From PALSA-1296 sp037143335 (GTDB lineage: Bacteria; Bacteroidota; Ignavibacteria; Palsa-1295): 26,670 nt of DNA. The notes under the pieces are model-generated. The model saw nothing but the letters and a program-made list of their open reading frames with translations, had not been told where the DNA came from and made no database searches. The position numbers were made by a program, and so were the translations under genes. Below, piece by piece: positions 16,626 to 22,931 of this stretch. Positions within the stretch are counted from its first letter, which is position 1. Each line of letters opens with the position of its first letter. The DNA is taken from the NCBI GenBank assembly GCA_037143335.1, contig JBAWZA010000025.1, forward strand, positions 1-26,670. Reading direction: 5' to 3'.

Positions 16626-17111
16626 CTACTTCTTCAGCCAAGGTGGCGGAGCCTTTGCTCCAGCCGGTGCGGCTCCGGTTGCTGCAGGTGTGGTTGTTGC
16701 TTTTGCAACTGCTGCTGCCACTGGTTTCGGTACTGCAGGCGCAGCGACTTTTGGAGCCGGCGCAGACACAGCAGCTTTCGGTGGAGGCATCTGATCAGGC
16801 AGTTCGCCTGACAAGCCTCCGCGTGTACCTGATTTGCCTGCTACAAGCTCTGGAAAATTCAGCACATACCCCTGCGGATTAACTTTTTTGAAAATTCCCT
16901 TGCGTTCATAAGCACGAGAAACTTCTTCAGCGATTCGCTGGGCTTCGGCATCGCGAATCGTCTTGCCTTGCTTATCCTCGAAATAATCTTGTATCGAGAA
17001 TTGCAGATCACGCAAGAACACGTTCGAGTTATGAAAAACCGGTTTATGTATCTCCCGCATGTAGCTAAAAAGCTCGTACGGATAGTCTATAAATACATCT
17101 GATGTAGCCAT
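16626..17111 (-). CDS. unknown 161-residue protein between iscS and iscU
   Basis: Not recognised. Residues 1-~95 look like a small folded domain rich in aromatic and charged residues (FIDYPYELFSYMREIHKPVF, FLRDLQFSIQDYFEDKQGK), predicted mainly helical. Residues ~100-155 are an Ala/Pro/Lys-rich flexible stretch, followed by a short end motif PPPWLKK. There are no cysteines, no signal peptide and no membrane segment, so it is cytoplasmic and not itself a cysteine-based Fe-S ligand. It is on the isc strand between sulfur donor and scaffold, where IscX- or CyaY-like helpers would make sense, but it does not resemble either. Coding status is well supported by the sharp composition of its two parts; function unknown. 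Confidence 0.8.
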   Translation of the reverse strand: MATSDVFIDYPYELFSYMREIHKPVFHNSNVFLRDLQFSIQDYFEDKQGKTIRDAEAQRIAEEVSRAYERKGIFKKVNPQGYVLNFPELVAGKSGTRGGLSGELPDQMPPPKAAVSAPAPKVAAPAVPKPVAAAVAKATTTPAATGAAPAGAKAPPPWLKK

Positions 17112-17170
17112 ATAATTATTGTTGCAACTTTAGAAGATACAAAAATACGAATCTTCTGGTACCTGGCTTC

Positions 17171-17199
17171 GTCATGCGTCTTTCGTGCACGTCGCTAGT
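17171..17199. repeat. degenerate member of the isc spacer repeat
   Basis: CGTCATGCGTCTTTCGTGCA (17171-17190) and the following GTCGCTAGTC resemble the CGTCTTTCGTC unit of the spacers at 16014 and 18454, without a complete inverted partner here. Confidence 0.4.
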
Positions 17200-17214
17200 C
17201 TTGCCAAATCACGA

Positions 17215-18444
17215 TCAATGAGCTGCCCACTCAACCGATTTCAAATCAATTCCCATCTTCGCCATTTCATAAAGCGGAGACATTTCACGCAAGTGCAATA
17301 CTGCTTTAATCACATCATTCGCGGTATAATCAATTTCTTCATCTGTTGTGAATCTACCGATACCGAAACGAATGGAAGTGTGAGCTAAGTCCTCACCAAC
17401 TCCGAGTGCTTTCAAAATATAACTCGGCTCAAGACTTGCCGATGTACACGCCGAGCCTGAACTGACTGCTATGTCTTTTATCCCCATCATCATTGCTTCG
17501 CCTTCGACAAATGCAAAGCTGATGTTTAAATTACCTGGCAAGCGCCACTCAGCTTTTTTTATTGGGTCCGGTCCGTTGATATAAAGCTCATCGAGTGCTG
17601 CGTTGAGCTTATTCCAAAGTCGATCGCGCATTCCCTGAATTTTCGGCACTTCGGTTGGCATTTCTGTCATGCACAATTCGACGGCTTTTGCAAGTCCGAC
17701 TATGCCAGCGACATTCAATGTACCCGAGCGCATACCTCTTTCATGTCCGCCGCCATCCATCTGTGATGCAAGTTTGACTCTCGGGTTTTTCTTGCGAACA
17801 TATAAAGCTCCAACGCCTTTTGGTCCATAGATTTTGTGACCTGAGAGCGAAGCAAGGTCAACGTTCATCCGTTGAGCATCGAATGCTACTTTGCCAATGG
17901 ACTGAGTTGAGTCAGTATGAAAGAGCACACCCTTCTCATGACAAATTTTTCCGATTGCCTCGATATCTTGCAACACACCGATCTCATTATTCGCGTGCAT
18001 GATGGTCACGAGAATGGTTTGGTCAGTAATTGCATCGCGCAGTTCATCGAGATTAACGAATCCCTCTTTATCAACCGAGAGATACGTCACGCGCAAACCC
18101 TTGCGCTCGAGAGCTTTACAGGTATCAAGCACTGCTTTATGCTCGGTGGTACAAGTAATTATGTGATTGCCTTTGGATGCATACATCTCGGCAACACCTT
18201 TGATGGCGAGATTATCTGATTCCGTCGCGCCAGATGTAAAAACTATTTCCTTCTCATCAGCGCCGATGTATTTTGCAATGGTATTGCGCGCCCAATCAAC
18301 TCCTTCTTCAGCTTTCCATCCGAATGAGTGATTTCTACTTGCAGCATTTCCATACACATCAGTGAGGTACGGCATCATTGCCTCGAGCACACGTGGGTCG
18401 AGTTTCGTTGTTGCGTTATTATCTAAGTATATCGGTAACTTCAT
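17215..18444 (-). CDS. iscS: cysteine desulfurase IscS
   Basis: A PLP enzyme that takes sulfur from L-cysteine and passes it as a persulfide to IscU. The start at 18444 gives MKLPIYLDNNATT, matching E. coli IscS. The frame is open to 18465, but that would begin inside the spacer palindrome. Key residues in this numbering: PLP lysine K204 (SGHKIYGPKG), the GATESDNLA phosphate loop, and catalytic C333 in SSGSACTSASLEPSYIL. About 409 residues. It lacks the C-terminal ...SPLWEMYKEGIDL...WAHH wording of E. coli exactly but keeps SPLYEMAKMGIDL...EWAAH, the IscU-docking tail. Second gene of the operon, after iscR. Confidence 0.97.
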   Translation of the reverse strand: MKLPIYLDNNATTKLDPRVLEAMMPYLTDVYGNAASRNHSFGWKAEEGVDWARNTIAKYIGADEKEIVFTSGATESDNLAIKGVAEMYASKGNHIITCTTEHKAVLDTCKALERKGLRVTYLSVDKEGFVNLDELRDAITDQTILVTIMHANNEIGVLQDIEAIGKICHEKGVLFHTDSTQSIGKVAFDAQRMNVDLASLSGHKIYGPKGVGALYVRKKNPRVKLASQMDGGGHERGMRSGTLNVAGIVGLAKAVELCMTEMPTEVPKIQGMRDRLWNKLNAALDELYINGPDPIKKAEWRLPGNLNISFAFVEGEAMMMGIKDIAVSSGSACTSASLEPSYILKALGVGEDLAHTSIRFGIGRFTTDEEIDYTANDVIKAVLHLREMSPLYEMAKMGIDLKSVEWAAH

Positions 18445-18453
18445 CATTTTGTT

Positions 18454-18528
18454 CGTCTTTCGCATATCGTCGTTCGTCGTTCGTCAAAATCATTTATACA
18501 AATGACGAGTGACGAAACACGAAAGACG
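18454..18528. repeat. large imperfect inverted repeat between iscR and iscS
   Basis: The left arm (from 18454: CGTCTTTCGCATATCGTCG, continuing to ~18493) pairs imperfectly with the right arm (18500-18528, ending CACGAAAGACG). It fills nearly the whole iscR-iscS gap. As RNA it could form a long stem in the operon transcript. Confidence 0.6.
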
Positions 18529-18536
18529 ATTCACGG

Positions 18537-18935
18537 CTATAATAATTCTGCTATTGTCATCTTTCCAACGGATTCTTCCATCCGCATTTGCAATTTATTG
18601 AGTGGGTCTTTGATCGTGCAGTTTTCATACATTGAACATTGCTCATGAGAAATGCCAGTTGACATACACTCGGCGAGATTCGTATCTTCATCAAGGGCAT
18701 TCATCACTCTCGATAAATTCACAGAGCCTGGCGAGATCAGCATTGCATATCCCCCATGCGCCCCTTGATATGAATCAACAATGCCATCACGCTTGAGTGA
18801 TTGCATCACCTTCGCGAGTAAGTCATAGGGAATTTGCCGAGCTGCCGAAATCTCGCGCGTCGTCGCATTGCCGCTCTTTGCCAAGTGCTGCAACGCCATC
18901 AACCCGTACTCGACTCGCTTTGATAACCTAAACAT
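18537..18935 (-). CDS. iscR: Rrf2-family Fe-S sensing regulator IscR
   Basis: A 132-residue winged-helix regulator. The N-terminal HTH (LSKRVEYGLMALQHLAKSG) and wing (YQGAHGGYAM) are typical of Rrf2. A cluster-binding region holds C90, C100 and C106; spacing is CX9CX5C rather than the CX5CX5C of E. coli IscR. In the family the 2Fe-2S form represses the isc promoter when supply is sufficient. It is the first gene of the operon, and a matching operator lies at 18988-19000, supporting autoregulation. It is shorter than E. coli IscR (162) because the C-terminal tail is missing. Confidence 0.93.
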   Translation of the reverse strand: MFRLSKRVEYGLMALQHLAKSGNATTREISAARQIPYDLLAKVMQSLKRDGIVDSYQGAHGGYAMLISPGSVNLSRVMNALDEDTNLAECMSTGISHEQCSMYENCTIKDPLNKLQMRMEESVGKMTIAELL

Positions 18936-18952
18936 ATTCTACCCTCGGTAGT

Positions 18953-18970
18953 CGCAGGCTTAAGCCTGCG
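18953..18970. repeat. perfect 18-bp palindrome in the isc 5' leader
   Basis: CGCAGGCTT/AAGCCTGCG is a perfect palindrome lying between the IscR operator and the iscR start codon (18935). It may be a transcript hairpin or one copy of a dispersed palindromic repeat. Other copies are not seen in this window. Confidence 0.6.
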
Positions 18971-18982
18971 TCCCCTAAAATC

Positions 18983-19006
18983 AATACGACTAATTTAGTC
19001 CTATTT
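18983..19006 (-). promoter_or_regulatory. IscR type-1 operator of the isc operon
   Basis: The core GACTAAATTAGTC (18988-19000, minus strand) is a perfect match to the central GACTRWWWYAGTC of the E. coli IscR type-1 consensus, with AT-rich ATA/TAT flanks (AATAG and GTATT). It is a symmetric site 52 bp upstream of the iscR ATG. Binding there would cover the promoter region. Confidence 0.8.
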
Positions 19007-19201
19007 CCGCTCTAAATAAATGGCTCGCTTTCCGAGCCGATGTATTTAACGTATTTTTCGTAGGAGAGGTTTCGGGAATACTGATTTACTCGTTCAAAAT
19101 CCAAACTCAATCCATCGCTGTAAGCTTTTCAATTATTTGGACTCGCCCTAATCTTGAATCTACTTCCTAGTACGTAATCAATCCGACTGCGGTAAGGTGC
19201 T

Positions 19202-19459
19202 CTATCGGAATCGTGTCATCTGTCTTTGCCAAAACACAGACTGCCACTCGGTATCGTTGGGAGGCACAATTGATTTCGTGAGGAGAAAAGTATTCACTTG
19301 CTCACGCCAACCTTCTTCGCCTGCAGAGATAAAACATTCTTCGAAATCTTCGATGACGGCAACGTGGAGATAATTTATGTCGGTGGTCGGATTGAAATAA
19401 AAAAGTGATAGTGAATCAAATCCGAGTTCGGAGTTCTGATTTGGCGCTACTGACGTATG
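19202..19459 (-). pseudogene. start-less 85-codon coding remnant, family unknown
   Basis: The minus strand is open from 19459 to a TAG at 19202-19204 and reads like a real protein (NPTTDINYLHVAVIEDFEE, SAGEEGWREQVNTFLLTK, NDTEWQSVFWQRQ), with a balanced composition. It has no ATG start, and a TAG lies just upstream (19460-19462). I take it as the C-terminal end of a lost gene; family not recognised. Between 19020 and 19200 I see only a small hairpin (19022-19038) and no gene. Confidence 0.4.
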
Positions 19460-19513
19460 CTATCATGCAATCATTGCAGGAATAAATCTTTCCGTCGCCC
19501 TACATAACATGCC

Positions 19514-19606
19514 CTATTCCCGCACCACCCTCTTTGTCACCACAGAATTCGCTTATGAGAACCTGATAAATTGTTCAAGGAATAGAAATCTCGTAGAGCG
19601 GGAATA
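19514..19606 (-). pseudogene. remnant of a T9SS C-terminal sorting domain
   Basis: The minus strand ending at a TAG at 19514-19516 encodes ANSVVTKRVVRE, nearly identical to the end of the kelch protein (ANSVVTKMVVKE). Just upstream, in a shifted frame, it reads YEISIP-stop-TIYQVLIS, where IPSGTYxVxIS is expected. So at least one frameshift and one stop have hit the tail of a former T9SS cargo gene. Only the last ~30 codons survive, cut off by the DUF1761 gene whose stop is at 19613. Confidence 0.55.
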
Positions 19607-19612
19607 TTCGGT

Positions 19613-20041
19613 TTACGTCCAGTAAGAAAGAATAATTGCAACAACAACTGTCGCTGCAAGATGATAGCCGACATTGATAAAGAAAAGCTTCCAGGAGTGT
19701 CTTTCCCATACGACTCTGCTCAATTGAATGGTTACGAAGAATCCTATCCAAACAGATAAAGCAGAATTGAATCCTGTCATGAATGGAGACATCTCACTTG
19801 CTCCAGGTATGAATTTCCAACCAGCTAAATAAAAAGCCAGTACCCAGGCAAAAAGAAAAGAGCCAATGAAAGTAAGAGCCATCCCTTTTAGCATTCCCTT
19901 TTTATCCGGTCGCATCTTTGGGTCGTACCCCATTTCCTTACTCCACGATTTTGCAAAGAGTGAAGCATACCACATCATTTGAATAATAAAATTGGCGACA
20001 GCAGCAGCCAATATCGCGAAGACGTTTATGTGTAATGGCAT
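19613..20041 (-). CDS. DUF1761 family integral membrane protein
   Basis: A 142-residue protein with about four membrane helices (~8-30, 52-75, 85-110, 120-140). The N-terminal INVFAILAAAVANFIIQMMW and YASLFAKSWSKEMGYD match the DUF1761 signature; function unknown. It is a complete gene flanked by decayed T9SS sequence on the 3' side, so it may have been inserted into or next to an older gene. No promoter recognised. Nothing supportable was found in 20042-20303. Confidence 0.85.
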   Translation of the reverse strand: MPLHINVFAILAAAVANFIIQMMWYASLFAKSWSKEMGYDPKMRPDKKGMLKGMALTFIGSFLFAWVLAFYLAGWKFIPGASEMSPFMTGFNSALSVWIGFFVTIQLSRVVWERHSWKLFFINVGYHLAATVVVAIILSYWT

Positions 20042-20303
20042 AAATTATATGTTCCCAGTTTTTAGAATGTATTTAATCTTTCAAAAGTTGAGCCAAAAGT
20101 TGCAATGGCTCAGTTTCTTGTTTCGTACAATTTCTTTCCGCGTGTGAATTACATGAAGCGCACTGTTGGTTCTGACTCCCCCTTGACTGAAGGAGGAATG
20201 AATTCCAACGCCTTTGTTAATTCGTCAAACTTCAACATACTTAAAAAATCCTGTCACGAAAATCCTCTAGATAAAACACAAAGCAAGTCGTCCTTTGTTC
20301 GCC

Positions 20304-21524
20304 CTACTCCTTCACCACCATCTTCGTCACCACCGAATTCGCGGAAGATATACCGATGTAATATGTGCCAGATGGGAGCATGGAGAGATCGAGCGTGAAG
20401 TATGGAGCTATCAGATTCTTTTGCAGCAAAACGGTTTCTCCAAGCATATTCATGACCGTGGCAGTGATATTCTCTAACGGCAAACCCTGAACTCGGAGCA
20501 CACCGCTAGTCGGATTCGGTGAAAGACTTATAGATACTGAGTTCGATTCATTCTTCACCCAACTAGCGTTCGGGTCGAAAATTTCTACCGTATCGAGAGG
20601 CGATTTATTCCACCCACCGATAGTATAGATTTTGACTTTGACTACAGTCGATGTGAGAGCATAGCGTGGAGTTGGCATCTTCGGTCCAACGCTCCAGGCA
20701 TTTGTCAGCGGATCAAAAATTTCCAAAGTGTTAAGTGTTACGAGATGGGTAGTATCAAGTCCACCGATCGCATAAATTTTGTTGTTAACCACGCTTGATG
20801 TGAGCACATTCCGTGCGGTCGGCATCCACGGACCAGCACTCCAGGAATTTGTCACTGGATCAAATATTTCGACAGTCCCGAGCGTGTTGTGTCCATCATA
20901 TCCCCCGATCGTATATATCTTACCGTTGACCACGCTTGCTGTAAACGCAGCGCGTGCTGTAGGCATTGAAGGTCCAACACTCCAGGAATTTGTTGTCGGA
21001 TCAAAAATTTCAACTGTACCAAGCGACCCTGACGAATTTCTTCCGCCGATCACATAGATTTTACCGTTGATAACGACGGCGCTGAGAAAATCGCGAGGAA
21101 CGCTCATCGAGGGTCCAACAGTCCAGGAATTTGTCGCAGGATTGAAAATTTCTAACGTAGTGAGGTAGCCATTAAAATTATTCCCACCAATCACATAGAT
21201 TTTATCATTCACTACGCACGAAGTGAGATTCAAACGAGCAGTTGGCATCGAAGGTCCTGCTCTCCAAGTATTTGTCGCAGGGTTAAAAATCTCAACCGTG
21301 TCGAGGATGTCTTTATTGACGTCACTATTATAGTCTGTTCCACCAATGACATAGATGATGTCGTTAACCGCGGAGGAAGTAAGACCCGAGCGAACTCCAT
21401 CCATCGGCGAACCCAAGAACCACTTTCCGCCCTGTGCAAAAACAGGCGACCACGAAATAGTCATCACCGAAGCGATGAGCATGACACCAAGAATTGACTT
21501 TTTATTATGCGTTAAAACCCTCAT
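20304..21524 (-). CDS. secreted six-bladed kelch-repeat protein with T9SS sorting domain
   Basis: The start chosen is the ATG at 21524; the frame also reaches a GTG at 21542. The N-terminus carries a basic stretch and signal peptide (LGVMLIASVMTISWSPVFAQ). Six kelch repeats of about 48 residues follow, each with a DKIYVIGG-type strand, a TVEIFDPxTNSW strand and a GPSMPTAR turn, enough for one beta-propeller. The last ~80 residues are a type A T9SS sorting domain (LSPNPTSGVLRVQGL ... LPSGTYYIGI ... VVTKMVVKE). A cell-surface or secreted binding or galactose-oxidase-like scaffold; no catalytic domain seen. The blades are very alike at DNA level. Confidence 0.92.
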   Translation of the reverse strand: MRVLTHNKKSILGVMLIASVMTISWSPVFAQGGKWFLGSPMDGVRSGLTSSAVNDIIYVIGGTDYNSDVNKDILDTVEIFNPATNTWRAGPSMPTARLNLTSCVVNDKIYVIGGNNFNGYLTTLEIFNPATNSWTVGPSMSVPRDFLSAVVINGKIYVIGGRNSSGSLGTVEIFDPTTNSWSVGPSMPTARAAFTASVVNGKIYTIGGYDGHNTLGTVEIFDPVTNSWSAGPWMPTARNVLTSSVVNNKIYAIGGLDTTHLVTLNTLEIFDPLTNAWSVGPKMPTPRYALTSTVVKVKIYTIGGWNKSPLDTVEIFDPNASWVKNESNSVSISLSPNPTSGVLRVQGLPLENITATVMNMLGETVLLQKNLIAPYFTLDLSMLPSGTYYIGISSANSVVTKMVVKE

Positions 21525-21732
21525 GAATTTCCTAACAAACACCGTGCTTGAAATAACCTATGAATCTTTTTTGAATTTGCACCATCCCCACAGGTCGTCA
21601 AGTGGGAGGCAAAATAGCTCAAAATCAATCACTAAGAAATCTGCTTTCTGCCAGCTCAAATTACATAAGCCCCTGTAACTCCTTATTCTACAACAACATC
21701 AGTGTGCACATACCAATAACTTCCTCTAAGCT

Positions 21733-21759
21733 AAAACATCCGCCGAGGCGGATGTTTTT
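21733..21759. terminator. terminator-like hairpin inside the kelch leader
   Basis: CATCCGC (21737-21743) pairs with GCGGATG (21748-21754), flanked by AAAA and TTTTT so that the whole 12-base arms are complementary. The U-run is TTTTT on plus and TTTT on minus. It lies about 40 bp downstream of the kelch promoter and 210 bp upstream of the kelch ATG, and also downstream of the 2H phosphoesterase gene, so it may terminate that gene or attenuate the kelch transcript. Confidence 0.6.
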
Positions 21760-21800
21760 ATTCTGAATATGGTGCTCATAGTTTGCATAAAATCTCTTTG

Positions 21801-21831
21801 CAAATATACGAAATTTTTCGCCATTTGTCAA
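21801..21831 (-). promoter_or_regulatory. promoter of the kelch gene (Bacteroidota type)
   Basis: On the minus strand TTGACA (21831-21826), exactly 17 bp of spacer and TATATTTG (21808-21801), a full TAnnTTTG match. The predicted start is near 21795, giving a leader of about 270 nt before ATG 21524. The best promoter in the window. Confidence 0.75.
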
Positions 21832-21853
21832 GGTGCTCAAAACAGTTTTTAAA

Positions 21854-21875
21854 ATCATTTTAGGATCATTTTAGG
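21854..21875. promoter_or_regulatory. tandem 11-bp direct repeat upstream of the kelch promoter
   Basis: ATCATTTTAGG occurs twice back to back (21854-21864, 21865-21875), one helical turn apart, at roughly -60 to -80 relative to the predicted start. This is the usual position of an activator site for two subunits bound on the same DNA face. The regulator is unknown. Confidence 0.5.
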
Positions 21876-21886
21876 AACAAAAATAG

Positions 21887-21932
21887 TGTGACCGTAAAGA
21901 CCAATCACTGATTGATTTATCAATCTTTGGTC
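21887..21932. repeat. partial, degenerate copy of the 16S-trailer repeat, with hairpin
   Basis: GTGTGACCGTAAAGACCAAT followed by CACTGATTG matches the 16S-trailer segment GTGTCCGTGAAGACCAAT then CACTGATCG with few changes. It runs into a hairpin: GACCAA/TTGGTC outside (21899-21904, 21927-21932) and GATTGAT/ATCAATC inside. Confidence 0.5.
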
Positions 21933-21971
21933 AAAAGGCAAGAATACAACATCGAGTACATTGTGTATTGA

Positions 21972-22490
21972 TCACTGCAATTGTATTATCTCAATTGTAC
22001 TGACACGATCGTTTTCATATTCCACAATATCAATCTTAGAGACAACTCCACGGATGGGTAACGAGCTTGCATTCCACTTGTTAATCATTTTTTCACACAA
22101 AAGCTGATCTGTGGAATTGCCTATGGTGATGTGTGGAATATAATCCAGATCAAGCCGAAGGTATTCAGAGAGCAATTCGCTATAGAGTACGTCGTGAAGT
22201 TTTACTAATGCACTATATCCTTCCTCAGGCACAAGAAAAGCATAATAGAGATCACTAAATGAATCCTTCTTAATCACAGAATTGTGCAAGGTAAATGAGA
22301 TTGGTCGAATTCTATACAGCTTGTTCATGACCTCTTCAGAAAATTCAGCCTTAGATATACCATCAAGCGCAAAAACAAGAGTGAAATGTGGGTCTATCAC
22401 TCCATACATTCTGTCATTAGCTTTTCGGTACTTTTGAATTGAAGTGAAAGCTTCATCCGAAAGATCAGGATAAGCGATTGCCAAGAGCAT
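21972..22490 (-). CDS. 2H phosphoesterase (2'-5' RNA ligase-like)
   Basis: A 172-residue member of the 2H phosphoesterase superfamily, which cleaves or joins 2'-5' or cyclic phosphate bonds in RNA or nucleotides. Both catalytic HxTx motifs are present in the expected order: HFTL (within VIDPHFTLVFAL) near residue 35 and HITI (YIPHITIGN) near residue 125. Length is typical. The substrate cannot be told from sequence; RNA end repair or tRNA processing is known in relatives. Monocistronic: its start lies just beyond the terminator at 22562, with its own -7 element. Confidence 0.85.
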   Translation of the reverse strand: MLLAIAYPDLSDEAFTSIQKYRKANDRMYGVIDPHFTLVFALDGISKAEFSEEVMNKLYRIRPISFTLHNSVIKKDSFSDLYYAFLVPEEGYSALVKLHDVLYSELLSEYLRLDLDYIPHITIGNSTDQLLCEKMINKWNASSLPIRGVVSKIDIVEYENDRVSTIEIIQLQ

Positions 22491-22529
22491 TTTCGTTTGT
22501 TTGTTCGTTTTAAAAGCTATTATTAAGGA

Positions 22530-22537
22530 TAAATATA
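22530..22537 (-). promoter_or_regulatory. -7 promoter element of the 2H phosphoesterase gene
   Basis: The minus strand reads TTTCGTATATTTA, close to TTTCGTATATTTG of the kelch promoter; TATATTTA is one base from TAnnTTTG. It lies 40 bp upstream of the ATG. No good -33 element. Confidence 0.4.
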
Positions 22538-22561
22538 CGAAAAAAAATAAGAACCTCTGAT

Positions 22562-22591
22562 AAAAAAAATCCCATCGCAGAGCGATGGGAT
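22562..22591 (-). terminator. intrinsic terminator ending trailer copy A
   Basis: On the minus strand ATCCCATCGC/GCGATGGGAT (10-bp stem, 3-nt loop) is followed by TTTTTTT. It is the same hairpin as at 26417-26445 and 25666-25696. It is preceded by a second hairpin, TTTGGATT/AATCCAAA (22592-22611). Confidence 0.85.
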
Positions 22592-22734
22592 TTTTGGATT
22601 AACAATCCAAAGACAGAGAGAAGGTCAGTAGGATGTCACTGTGAATTTGATTCACGAATGATTCTGTGCCGATGTAATGATGTGTCCGTGAAGACCAATC
22701 ATAGTATCGTTTTTTCCATTAGCATTTTCAGACT
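22562..22734 (-). repeat. direct repeat copy A: 16S-trailer-like sequence without a 16S gene
   Basis: Nearly identical to 26417-26588, including an 84-bp stretch with no differences (22618-22701 versus 26473-26556). It has the same orientation and the same terminator, but no rRNA in front of it. 22735-22931 beyond it holds only the palindrome GGCTCATGAGCC (22903-22914) and the ribosome binding site of the next gene. Confidence 0.9.
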
Positions 22735-22931
22735 GCAAGTGGTTTGGTCTAAAAATTGCATACCAATTGGTCATTACACTTACCGTGAATTTTACTAACC
22801 CAGGGGCGTAATTTAAGGCTCGAAATTTACAAGCGTGCGATAAGAAAGCATATTTTTTACTTCCGTGTGTAAAAGCGGAAGAAATCTTGACAGTTTGATT
22901 GCGGCTCATGAGCCGAATAGAGGGAAATAAC

